From positions 12,844,152 through 12,908,151 of the forward strand of contig OY783218.1 of assembly GCA_963678705.1 (NCBI GenBank): a stretch of 64,000 nucleotides of DNA. The letters are read 5' to 3'. Shown here in pieces: positions 1 through 11,700 of the stretch. Numbering within the stretch: the stretch's first letter is position 1; every line of letters begins with the position of its first letter. The position numbers and the translations under genes were made by a program. Under the pieces are notes generated by a model. That model was not told the origin of the DNA, searched no databases, and saw only the letters and a list, made by a program, of their open reading frames with translations. This DNA is from Panorpa germanica. Taxonomy: Eukaryota > Arthropoda > Insecta > Mecoptera > Panorpidae.

Positions 1-60
1 GTAGACCTGGGTTCGATTTCAAATTCACCACTATATTTTAACTAGGTTTCGTTTATTTAT
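1..60 (+). repeat. SINE fragment (tRNA-derived family), box-B part
   Basis: Begins with a polymerase III box-B-like motif, GGTTCGATTTC at 9-19, followed by a body (accactatatttt...ggtttcg) that resembles other SINE copies in this window near 126, 5378, 9432 and 62501. The left end is cut by the window edge. Too degenerate and incomplete to be a tRNA gene. Confidence 0.45.
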
Positions 61-99
61 TTGCCAAATATATTCCCACATTTATTAATAATAAAGATC

Positions 100-185
100 T
101 GTGTTGTGTTGATTAGTGCATTCAGGTTCAATCCCCGGACCAGCACTGTATTTCATAGGTTTGTTTGTTATCAAAATTGATTATA
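100..185 (+). repeat. SINE fragment, same family as 1-60
   Basis: A box-B-like GGTTCAATCCC begins at about 126 and is followed by CGGACCAGCACTGTATTT. The stretch CCCCGGACCAG also appears, inverted, at 5378-5396, which identifies this as a dispersed family. It lies head-to-tail behind the fragment at 1-60. Confidence 0.5.
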
Positions 186-391
186 ATGTACTATGTATTC
201 ATATAATCATAAATTTATTTAGTAGTGGTGTAATTCACATTAAGTGTTTTAATTAGAATATTATACAACCTAAACTTAAATGTTTTCGGCAAAAACTTGC
301 AGATTTTTTAAAAAATATATTTAAATTAATTGAATTTCAATAACACTAATATAATATCGACATGCAAATAGTTTTAATAAATTTTTATTAA

Positions 392-505
392 CCCAGGTAG
401 AAAATGTAACACAATGTAAGTGTGAAACTTGCACTGCAAGATAATTTCTGTATGGGAAGTACCTTGAAATTACCTTGTGATAAGCTAGAAAATTTTCTAC
501 CTGGG
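392..505. mobile_element. Short MITE with CCCAGGTAGAAAAT terminal inverted repeats
   Basis: The left end reads CCCAGGTAGAAAAT and the right end is its exact inverse, ATTTTCTACCTGGG, with a 114 bp span. Related sequences occur at 40421-40505 and 40624-40708. No coding capacity, so it is a non-autonomous element. The target site duplication is unclear. Confidence 0.6.
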
Positions 506-894
506 ATATTATTTTAATTTGAATTCATTTTGTGGTTTTTTTTTTAATGGACCATCTGATATTGTTTCTGTATGTGTTTTTTTGAGTTTACCAAGTTACG
601 TTTAAATATTATTGCATTTGAAAGTGGGACTTCATCTCTTAGTTGAGTATTGCATTTAATTATTCTGTTTTATTTGGGCGCAAATTTCTATACTTTTTGC
701 CCCAAATTTTCAAATTGATCGCTTATTGATACAATAACCCAAAATATGTTGATATTTTACCAAAAATAAAATCCTAATTACCAAAGAATATAATTTACGA
801 AAGCATCATGCTAATTGTGTAAATATATGTCTTTCACAATGTTCTTTAATGCTTAAATATCACATAAAGCGAGCTACATAAATATGCAGAATAG

Positions 895-1107
895 GTTCTT
901 GCACAGACGAATTTGTTTTTTGAATTTATATCAAATACTAAAACCAATATATTGGACTTAGCTCGTTTTTGCAATGAACCTATTTTCAGTTCTTCTGTCA
1001 TAATGCAGAGTGTTTTAAAAGATACAATTACAGAACATGAACCTCGGCTTGCTGGGAATATTAAGACACTCTGTATTTTAAGAAACAGTTTGAAAATATT
1101 TCCGTAG
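895..1107 (+). CDS. Unrecognised ORF or exon remnant, about 70 residues, no ATG at its start
   Basis: The frame is open from a TAG at 892 to a TAG stop at 1105-1107 and has no upstream ATG; the nearest near-cognate start is TTG at 913. The peptide is mixed and protein-like, unlike the low-complexity translations of the surrounding AT-rich DNA. It includes the segments LDLARFCNEPIFSSS and EHEPRLAGNIKTLCILRN. A possible splice acceptor, TTGCACAG, ends at 906, so it could be a 3'-terminal exon. It could equally be the decayed end of a transposon ORF, because a dispersed repeat starts directly after the stop codon. I do not recognise the family. No neighbouring exon was found upstream in the window. 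Confidence 0.3.
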   Translation, partial: VLAQTNLFFEFISNTKTNILDLARFCNEPIFSSSVIMQSVLKDTITEHEPRLAGNIKTLCILRNSLKIFP

Positions 1108-1166
1108 TTAATTTTTCATAATATTTTTAATTGAAATACATACAACATTTCAACTACGAAAATATT
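1108..1166. repeat. Dispersed repeat, inverted partner at 5424-5470
   Basis: The reverse complement of this stretch (GTTGTATGTATTTCAATT followed by an A-rich run and TATTATGA) matches 5424-5470 closely. The two copies lie in opposite orientation on either side of Pdp1 exon 1a. Element class unknown. Confidence 0.5.
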
Positions 1167-1169
1167 TAA

Positions 1170-1702
1170 GCAACATACTTTTTTGTCTTCAACGGTTTTT
1201 TATTTAAAATGGCTAAATGTAAATTATTGCCAATATTTATCATTTTTTCAATTATTTTCGAATTTACGGATATATTTATATATATTTGATATCAATTGAA
1301 TAATAATGTTCATTATGTCAAAGTTTCTCAATCTGTTTATTATATTTTGTTTACTAATTAGTAATTATATATTTTACCAATACATATTTAATAAATAAAT
1401 ACAAGTATAAGAAATATATAACTGCATATTGGGAAGCTATGATGTTCTTCAAATTTGTTTTTTTTTATTCAAATGGTGATTGTATTATAGATAAGAAATT
1501 AATTTTTTTATATATTCAACAATATTTTAAAAAGCTTCAAATATTTAAATGTTAATTAATTAAACGCTTTAGCATTGTTATAATATATCTAGATACGTTT
1601 GGCATTTAGATACTTCTACTTTATGTGTAAACGTATCTACTATCTTGTATTTGTATATAAAAATGTATCTAGATATCAAAATGTTAAATCAATGTATATA
1701 TC
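1170..1702. other. AT-rich intergenic DNA
   Basis: No ORF, splice pattern or clear repeat was seen. Imperfect copies of AGATACGTTTGGCATTTAGA-like sequence near 1590-1680 suggest minor local repetition. Confidence 0.4.
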
Positions 1703-2133
1703 TTAAGGTGAAACGATACTTGGCCATTTTTTAACTCGCGAATATAGATGGCGATACTATACAGCAGGTTAAATATTATAAAAAAAAAACATGTTTTCTA
1801 TGTTTAAACCGTTTTATGTAAGTAACTATAAACACGAATTAAAATCTAAAGCCATATAAAAATTGGAATTTAACTAGAAAATATATCAATATTCATTTTA
1901 AAACTTATTTTTGCGGTTCCAACTCATTAAAAGTCAGTGGAAGTAAGCTTAAAATGTAGATACGTTATTGATCTAACTAATTGCACTTTAGATTTTGATT
2001 CGCGTTTATAGTTACTTACATAAAACGATGTAAACATAAAAGAACAAGGTTTTTTTGATAATATTTAACCTGCTGTATAGTATCGCCATCTATATTGCGA
2101 ATCAAAAAATGGCCAAGTATCGTTTCATCTTAA
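1703..2133. mobile_element. MITE flanked by TTAA, about 423 bp, long terminal inverted repeats
   Basis: TTAA at 1703-1706 and TTAA at 2130-2133 flank an element whose ends are imperfect inverted repeats. The left end reads GGTGAAACGATACTTGGCCA and the right end, inverted, GATGAAACGATACTTGGCCA. The similarity continues inward past AGATGGCGATACTATACAGC, and further in through the TAGTTACTTACATAAAACG block and its inverse. No transposase is encoded. TTAA target duplications are characteristic of piggyBac-type transposition, so this is probably a piggyBac-mobilised MITE. It ends about 420 bp upstream of the ATG of Pdp1 exon 1a and could contribute promoter sequence. Confidence 0.75.
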
Positions 2134-2551
2134 TAGTAGAGTAACTATGCGGGTTCAAGCTCAAATTTAATATAAATTTATGAAATGACACTTTGTTAAT
2201 AGGAATTTGTTAAGTAAACTGATAAGGGATTATTAGAGGTAGTTTCTTTTAATGAAATATGAGATTTCTATTTGTTTTCAACTATGATGTTATAATACAT
2301 TCACATAATCAAAATAACAAATAACAAAGATATGACTACACGTATATTATTATTCATTGTATATCAATATATTTAAATGGAGTAAAATTATAATTTCTTC
2401 AGTGATGAAACGTTGAATAATTAAGAACTTATGAATTGTGGTAAAGACAAAGCCCATGCACATTATACTGCGAACACAAAAGCGTGTCACATCAACTAAT
2501 TAACTAGTGAATCTTTACTAATCTACTAAATAATATTTTAATAATTTTACC
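2134..2551 (+). promoter_or_regulatory. 5' flank and 5' UTR of Pdp1 exon 1a
   Basis: This is non-coding sequence between the MITE and the exon 1a start codon. It must contain the 5' UTR and probably the promoter of this isoform. I see no convincing TATA box or CACGTG E-box, and the transcription start cannot be placed. Confidence 0.35.
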
Positions 2552-2777
2552 ATGGAGCCTTGCGTGGATAGCTATGGATATGGCGGCCATCCTGGACACG
2601 GTGCTGACGTAAGGATGGACTACACGGAAAATTATAGTTGGGGTCATAATGTGGATGTCAAAAGACATGATGAAATGCATTACAACAATGATCATGAGAT
2701 GCAGCAACAATATAGAGGATGGGAACCGCAACTCCGTGTCCAGGCCTTACCGCAAAGGCAATATCTCTCTGTACCAG
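2552..2777 (+). CDS. Pdp1: Pdp1 alternative first coding exon 1a
   Basis: The ATG at 2552 sits in a favourable context (ttaccATGg). The exon encodes 75 residues plus one base and ends at the donor CCAG|GTAATA. The single leftover G joins the GT that opens exon 2 to make a Gly codon, which preserves the frame. The peptide is rich in Tyr, His, Gly and Gln ([17 protein letters not shown] at the start; [15 protein letters not shown] later), typical of an isoform-specific transactivation N-terminus. Translation past the donor is open only as far as 2845 and loses its character. Isoform-specific N-termini are known for Drosophila Pdp1; this one is assigned by position, phase and composition, not by recognised homology. 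Confidence 0.8.
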
Positions 2778-5700
2778 GTAATACTCAATCAATGACATTT
2801 TTAATTTTAATGATATCCATATTTCCATTATCCTGCACTGTGTAAATCCATTCCAAACATATAGGCGGGGCTTCACTTCATTCCATTTGGATGAGATTTA
2901 GTTAGGAGAAGAGAAGAGAACGAAATCCATGTAACATTTTACTTACAAAGTTCAATTTATAATAGTAACAACAATAAAATAGTAGTATTGTGTAACATTA
3001 TTACGTAAATGTTATATTTTTAATTTTACATAAAATCTAAATGAAAAGAAAATAAAGTGCCTTCTTAATTTATGTACTTAATTTTATTTTATCGATGGCT
3101 TTCATGTTTATTTTAGTAAAATTTCATTAAAGTTATTTACAATATAAAAATAAAATAAAAAATCATGATGCATTCCTGTGGGACCGTGTATTATATCTTT
3201 ATTTCTTTATAAGTCCCATCCACCCTCAACCCTAAAGCCTATTACAGCTCTTTTAGGGCCACTAATGGATTGTATATGTCATGTCACAATATTTTAATAG
3301 ACATAACTATTTTTAGATTAACTATAAACAAAAATATTTCAGATTATTTAAACTATTTGTATCATGTTTCTTATTTTATCAGTTTTGCACTGGTTTTGCC
3401 CTTTCTTTACATGTAAAATATTAGTTAAGTGCAATATTTTATGTATATATCTTGGTATTTATATTTTCAGTATATTTATCAAGTAATTTTTAAAATACGT
3501 TTTATTATTACATTTATTACAGGTTATTAGGACTTCAACTTAAGAAATTCATAATAAGAACAATACTTTGTAGAAACTAAGCGTAATCTCATGTGTTATG
3601 TAACGTAATAACGTGTACCTAATGTTACGTTTTATTAACGTGAAGTTTAACATAACTCTGTTACATAGTTGCAAGAGACATTAATAATCTTTTACTAATT
3701 ACTAATTTTATATGTACCATTGTATAAAATGCTTTATTACCGTCAGAAAACATAAAGTTATGTCAAAAGATAATCTTTTTTATGTTAAATAAACCTTACA
3801 TATACGTTACTGTGTAGCGGATAAATTATTTGATCCATGAAATTAAAATTGCATGTTTGTAAAGTTGATTAAGAGTAAATTGAAGATATAAGATCCAAGA
3901 CTAACTTCATCTCAATTTTCTTTGGTTCTTACAACTTCAGTAACCCTATAAGGTCCCTTGTTGTTTTTCACTAATACATGTATAATATTTTCCTCTCCCA
4001 AGGTGCACCTAACATATATTTTCTTTATGATAAACTAATTTTCTTAAGTGATTTTCTTGTATCTATATGGATAATAAATATACGCAAGTATATTTATTTA
4101 TTCTTAGAATATTTTTCAAATTTTATAAAGGTATATTGCCTAAGTATATTTTGTATAATTTTATTATCACTCGGATTTTATAGTGGGGAAGGTATGCATT
4201 GATATTTGTGTCCAAAATATATGACTTATACGAAGCTTCAACACCATAAACTATCAATAAATTGCACTATAAAAACACATGATAATCCACTGATATAATA
4301 TTCAGAAGAGTACACACACGACAGCCTACCTTTTACAGTAATATACAGACTACCGAAAGACATAATTCACATAGACATATGCCACTCAGCACACACAGAT
4401 AAAAATATTTAATTTATGTAAAAAATTATATATATCAAAGCAGGGTTATTTTTAACCACATTTCCTATATAAAATTCTTCCAGTCCGAAAATTCAAATTT
4501 AAATTTGGGTTCGAATTTTTTACATGATAAAACAACCAAATTGCTTCTTACCTAAAATGTACATATTTTATTAATTAATCGCAATAAATATAAAAATACA
4601 AATATCAATTTTAAATAAATGAAATTTTGAAAAATATTTCTTGAAAATCAAGAACAAAGTTTATTGTACTGTACTTGGAAAACCTCCTGCACTAACATCT
4701 AAATTCAATTTGGAAATATCATCAGACTGTGAAACATATCTATAGTTGGATGTAGAAATAACAGAACGGGTTTCCCACTAAATTATAGAACACTTTCTAT
4801 TGTTTTTATTCAGGTGTTTATCATTTATTTCTTAAATGCTTCATTTCTTTTAATAAATTCTTCTGTGTTTCTCAAAAAGTTTTATTTTTTAACAATAGTG
4901 TTACTGCAATTCTTGTACTCGATGGAAACGGCTTGAAATTTATGCAAATTTAAGTTTTTCCTTTGTGAGAGCAATTTGAGTGCATCAACTTTCAATTGTT
5001 ATAAGCACTTTAAACAATATGTAGACTTTACAAACATTTTGCTTTTTGTATTATTTGTATTATACTATCATTTCAATTTTACATTCTATTTTACAAAAAC
5101 TTCACTATTGATCTTGTAATATTCTTTTTCCTTATATGGATTTCATTTTACTTTTGTTTCAACAACAAATGCACTACGACCTGACATAGGAATCACTGTC
5201 TATCCTAGGAAAAATATCTTCTGTTAACGGAGTACTTCATTTTAATATTCTGCACTATTTTCCATGTCTTCCAATTGTTTGCTATTAATTAGGTCTTTAA
5301 ATACATAACTTTTTATTATTTTTCTATAATTATACCCATTTCTTTCTTTTTATAACCAAACCCAGAAAATGTAATTCTGGTCCGGGGATCAAACCCGAAG
5401 ACACAAGTAGTTGAAGTAGTATTTCGTAGTTAAAATGTTGTATGTATTTCAATTAAAAATATTATGATACATCAAGCATCAATGCACTTTCCCACTGTGT
5501 CGTCAGGATAGCAAAGATTATTAGCTCTAAAAAATAATAGTGAAAGCTAAAAAAACTAAAATGTAATTCCTAAGAAAAAGTCTTTCCCAAAAAATTACGT
5601 AGCTTCTCTCAACCTGATTATATTTGTGCAAAACGTTGGATTTATTACAAAAAAAAACAATAAAATAGGTTACTTAACAGGTACCTTTTGTTATGTTAGA

Positions 5701-8700
5701 TAAACATTATTTGTTTAAATATGCAACAGTTAAATTTACATTTAATAAACACTTAAATAAAGCCCCAATTCCACTCTCTCAGTTTCAGTTAAGGTAAAAC
5801 TAATTTTTATTAACATAGTAATTATTAAAAAATAATGTATATTACTGCGCATGACGCATGTTTTTACAAGTTCAAAATTACATTTAAGCTTGAAACCTTA
5901 AATTAAATCTAAAAACAGTAAGTGGGAATGGAGATTAATGGTTTAACGTTTGATGGAAATTTCGTAATCTCGATCTACGTCTTTTATAAAATTAAATTGA
6001 AAATTGTGATTAAAAATATCTTATTTAACCAAACCAAAAATATTAGAATAACATAAATAATAAAAAGAATATTTGATTTCCGGGTCCGCACAGTTTTAGA
6101 TTATCTGATTGTTATCAAGTTTCCGGGGGAAAATTTTTTCGCGCAGTATGTTTACAATTTAAAATCTCTGTAACCTATTCGCAAACAATTCACCAATACT
6201 CTTGCAAATAGATAGATACTTACATCCAGTGACTCCTAGAGCTAGCCTAGCCTAGCAATACACGAGCAATCAACAAGCAGAACAGACCAGGTATTTGTCT
6301 ATCAGTCTGTACACCTACTAAACATTATTATGTACTAGGCTAGGCCGGCAAAAAAGACTAGTCGCAAAACGTCCGTGGACTAAAGCGGACATAAAACATA
6401 CGCGGCTAATATATACCTAAAATAAAAACAAAATATAAAAAAAAATGTCATCAATTAATAATAATATTAAGTAATACAGTGTTTTTGTATGTGTTTGTTC
6501 GGTATATATGTATGTGTACGTATATGTATATGAAAAGAGAAATGGCTTAGTTTTTGGTCGCTTGGTTCCTTTCTTTTTTTTTCGAGTACGTTTTACTTTC
6601 ATTTTCTTGTGATTTTTTAGTTGAATTTCGGCAATCACTCGAGCAACATTTAACATCAATAACAAATACTATGTGAGTTGTCTTAAATTCGTATAACGAA
6701 TAACAAATAAACGAGTGCATTAAATAACTAAAAGGTGCATAATTAACAATATAGTGAAAACAAAAACAAAGTATTTGTGAATATGTAAAATAAATTATTT
6801 TTTATGTAAAAAAACTAACATAGTGTTTTAAATATTTTTAAATAAAACGGTACTACTAACTAACTTGATTAGTTATAATATTATTAAGAAATAATTAATT
6901 TTATTAAGTTAATATGGATTACCAGTCGCTCTCCGCTCCGACGTTGACTCCAGCCCCGTCAACGCCTGTACAACTCGTGCATCATAATATCCTGGGGGTT
7001 GGTAGCCACGTGACTACTACCCCTTCTACAATGCAACAGAATATAGTACACCACCCAGTACACATCCCACAACCCCCGCCCCTCCAGGTGCAAATACATG
7101 AAGGAGATGCTCGTTGGCAACAGTACCAGCAGCTCTGGAGGCAACACCATGCCTTTGTGAATAATAATAATAATGGTATGAGGAAAACTACATTTATTTC
7201 AAAAACATCATAGAAACATATTGGTGGTGGTTTAATTGGATATTTCTAGATGTATATATATATATGTGGGAATTGAAACCGTAATAATGAACTTGGAAAA
7301 CTTTCAAGAAATTGTTTTACAAGAACGAACACTTTGATTTCTGTTAGTGAGGAAATAGTTTTCTACATTTCTACAACGCAATTAACCAAACGTCCGGTTT
7401 TAAAGTGTTGGTATTTTATTAATTTAATTGTGACGAAGTACAGAGATTGTAGTCTTCGTTTAGACTTCGTTTGTCCAAGTAACATGGATCTCTAAACCGA
7501 ACTGTATTTCGATGTCATTTGACAACAATAAATTTCAAATTTTTCTATATATCAGTTTTAAAAAAATTGATATTTTTGTGGTCTCTTATAATCCAAAACA
7601 CGATTGTATCTACTCACAATTCATTGCATTATAGTCATCGAAATGTGTGAGGTCCATGGTAAATGCTCTTGCAGCCTCCCATTTTATTTCACGATAAAAA
7701 AATTAAGATTCAAGTTAAGGGGAACGTGTCTTTGACGACTAACTCAAAATCAATCCTTCTCGGAGAAGTGCAGTGCGGTCAAACGGGTGTGTAGGCGGCA
7801 GACGTTGCTATATGTGTTATCTGAGGTATAATTCTTTAGTTTTTATTTGCAATTTTCGCAAAAATTATAAAATATTAATGTGTAAGGTATAGGTCTATAA
7901 GTATACATTTTTTATATTAAAATTTTAAAGAGAAAACAATTCATATAAAATTCCAAATATGAAGGCAAGTTTTTTAGTGCCCTTTATCCCCTTATGTTAA
8001 TCCACCACCTCCTCCTCATCTTTAAGGTAATGTGGTACTAATTTTTTTAAATTGCGGGAAATTTTTCATTTACATAAAACCGTACAAATAAATAACCGAA
8101 TAGTAAAGTTAACCATTAATTAAATAATCTTCTTAGTATTGCAACATACTCTTATGTTACCAACTCATTCTAGAAGTAATCAAAATTAACTAGTTTTTAT
8201 TTTCTGCAAAAAAAATACCAGAAAATCTTTTATGGAATGGTAATTTACAACAAATAATTCTAAATTATTCCTTATTCAAATAATTTAATTAATTTTATTA
8301 AAGTAAACGTGTTTTTATATACATTCTCTGCATTAGTTACGAGGAAGCCAGCTGATGGAAATATTATTTAAAAAATCACGTTTTTCAATTTTGTTAATTA
8401 ACCATGTCTCTTAGAATGATGCATATCTGTAATTATTCTGCTAACAAATACCTGGTATAGTAGTATATACGAGTATATACTATATACAAAAGCAAGCTCG
8501 TATTTTTTATATATTTTGCCAATAAATGTCGTCGAAGTAGACGACATCATTAAGAGACTGGCGACAACATATGTTTTTATTTAAAAAATCTGCAATTTTT
8601 AATTTTCTTTTTGAATCTTTTATAATATTTCATATTGTTTATTTAAAAATTACTGGTGGCAAGATGTGTTTTGTTATTATTTGGGGTCTATTATTTGGGG

Positions 8701-11700
8701 TGTTATTATTAGGTATAAGAATCCGACCATAGTTACCGGTCCTAACATTTTGCATACTCAACTACCTATAGCGCCTGCACTACATGGCTTGTCGGTGAAA
8801 TGATTCAGCATCAACGTTAAATAAGATCAATAAACCATATGTTTTGTATGTTAATAATGATTTTAAAAGAAATATCAATTACTATTTTCAAATACAAATG
8901 ATATAAGAGCACATGCTGTTCTCTGCTACTAAGGATATGATATATATGTTAAATAAAATAAAGAAAACCTGATGTATTCTTCATAAGGCTTCATTCGGTA
9001 GACGTGATTTCTGGTTGCCTTGGATACCCAACTCCTCCAGACGAATCCTTATCTCGTCCGCCTGAAAAATAAGAATGTCAGACATTTGTAATGTACTGTA
9101 TACATTTAAATTTAATATTTTCCCGTAAATAAGAAAAATATATAATTCTGAGAAAGAGAGATATTGATATTTTCTTTCTGTACTTTTTTTAGTTTAACCT
9201 ATACGAGTATTATGCAATTGAGCAAATAACTTCTATACTTTTCTGTACTTAGTATTTTTCTTAAATGGTCTTATTTAAGAAATTTCGAATTATTTCGAGA
9301 GTGGAAAAGGAACGGATGTGACTTTGTCACAGAAAGATAAATTTAACATCCTCAAGATGTTGAACAAATAGGCGTCTTCAGTATGTGGGGCGACACAATA
9401 GTCGAAAGCATTGTCTTCGAATTCAATCTTCGGTTCAGCGCTATATTTCTGGGCTTGGTTGTAATCAAATTTTATTTGATTATGTCCTTACATAAAATTA
9501 CACATATTAGGCAAAGATGTATAAGGTTTCGACACCATAAAAACTGCTAACACAACAGTATAAATTGAATTGCATATGCGAATATGCGTAGTGATTCCCT
9601 GCACCATTTTTAATTTCGAATTTAATTTACGTTTCTTTGTTTTTTCGAAGCAAACTTAAAAAAAAACCTATATTATATTATAACCTCCAAAATGTGACAT
9701 TCTATCAAAATGCAGTAGGATTTATTTTTAAAAGAAATTCAATGTCAGATTATCAAAAATAAAGAAGAAAAAACAATTTCTATTACTAATTGTTATTAAA
9801 AACAGCAATATTAATTATTTCACAATCAATTTCGTCCAACTATCGAACTGTCAAAAATGTATATTATTAACGAATCAAATTAAAACACGAATGTGATAAG
9901 GAATGCCTATTCTGAAAACTTGAGAAAAGTAAAATTCATTTTGATCTAAAACACGATTAAAAAAAATTGAAATGCTTCAAAGTCGTAAACACCCAAAATT
10001 TATGAATAAAAATTAAATATGCTGCATACAATTGTTATAAAATTGCTCCTGTAGTCTTCAAATGAATGGTTAGTAAATTTGTACGCATATAAAACACAAC
10101 ATTGTCTCTTAATACATCGAATTTTGATAATATTTATTAGTTTACTATATTATAGAACGAGATAACAACATATATTTACTTCACTTCCAGAGTGACCTAT
10201 GACCTCGTAAATGTCAAGCTATGTATGTATTAGTGTATGACGTATTAATCGTTCGTGTAAAGTAACAATTAACGCAGCATTTTAACTATTTTAAATTCTG
10301 CTTACGATGGTACAGCAACACCTCTCATAAATATATATATACTCGAATTCTCACGTACAGACGTGGTACTGTTTGTTTCACAGTCTGTATAACTTTTTGG
10401 CGGTTTTATTTTAATTTTTTTTTTATGGTTATTACTTTTTTACAGCAGATTTGTTGTTAAACCAGTTTTCTGTTTATCTACTTCAAGAGTTTTAGCGTTT
10501 TGCGTTTACATATAATAATAACCTGTATTAATTTTTAAGTCACATCGCTGATTGATCTTTGTTGAGGCGGTAGTTCGTTCTTTTAGATGAACTAGAGATG
10601 AATAGTCTTCAAATGTTAAGTGTTTAGTTACAAAAACGAATTTATAAGAATATATCCACGTCACTGGATTGCTGGAGGGCATTTTTGTATTGTATGTTTT
10701 TTTATACGGATAAAGTTGCTTCGATTTAGTGTGTTAGGTGACTTAGTGGTTAAGATGGCTGCTTGAAACGCCTGAGGTAACGGTGTTAGCGCTATTTGGA
10801 ACTATGAATACTCCTAGTACATCGCTGTGGCTTTAATCCAGTCCTAGTGATGACATCACGCAGAGGTACAGAGGTGCCTATTCATCAGGGATGCTGATGA
10901 TACTTTTTCGGGGCTTATGGACTTTCTGGGTGTAAAAGATACCAGTGAAAATGTCGCAATTAAAATAATATCATTGTAAATATTTAAAATATGCTTTAAA
11001 TATATTCGTAGATAAGTGAAAGATATGCATATTGTTTAAGATAACAGAATTTATTATAAAACCTAACTAATTACTATAATTACAATCTGATAATTAGGAA
11101 ATACACATATGTATACATATAATTATCTAAGTTTTTACTTGTTTATTTTGAATTACACTTTACAATGCCTAATAAAAGTTTTAAAATTAATGCATTATTA
11201 TAAATAATTATTGAATAAAATATTCAATGTATATACTTTCATGTATATTGCATATCCTATGTATATACTGTTGGGATGTCAACCCTACAGTGTATGTCAT
11301 ATGTATGTGCAAATGCGAAGTTATGTGCATGCTCAAACATTCCTGCATGTACATATCATGTACTGTCATGTTCATTCATTCCATGTATATGCAATATATA
11401 TATACAGGATATTATTTTCACATCTGGGTTATAAGATTGTTAAAGTAGTATCTAAAACGTAAAATATTTTTAATTGATACGTATTTCTAGTATTAATAAA
11501 ATGAGTTTTAATGAAAATTAATAAAAATAACATATAAGTGAATAAATAATACATAGTGTAGTCAGTCGGGACCGCATGTTTCGCTTCAAGTCATCGACAA
11601 ACCCGGAAGAATTCCTACCGCCAACGTTTCGCGCGTTTAAAAGCAAAAGTTATGCCGACAGTCGATAGAGCATGCGCAAAGAACTCGGAGAAAGTTGTAC

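Larger units (their letters stand above)
2778..6100. other. Intron following exon 1a (first part)
   Basis: AT-rich, with no further coding exon recognised. It holds two PAR-bZIP-like sites (3000-3009 and 3595-3604), a SINE on the minus strand near 5355-5400 and one copy of the inverted dispersed repeat at 5424-5470. The short ORF near 3978-4202 is hydrophobic AT-rich noise. Confidence 0.5.

Noticed and set aside
6417..6665. Lys-rich minus-strand ORF upstream of exon 1b
   Set aside because: Low-complexity translation of AT-rich DNA, no splice context or family resemblance.
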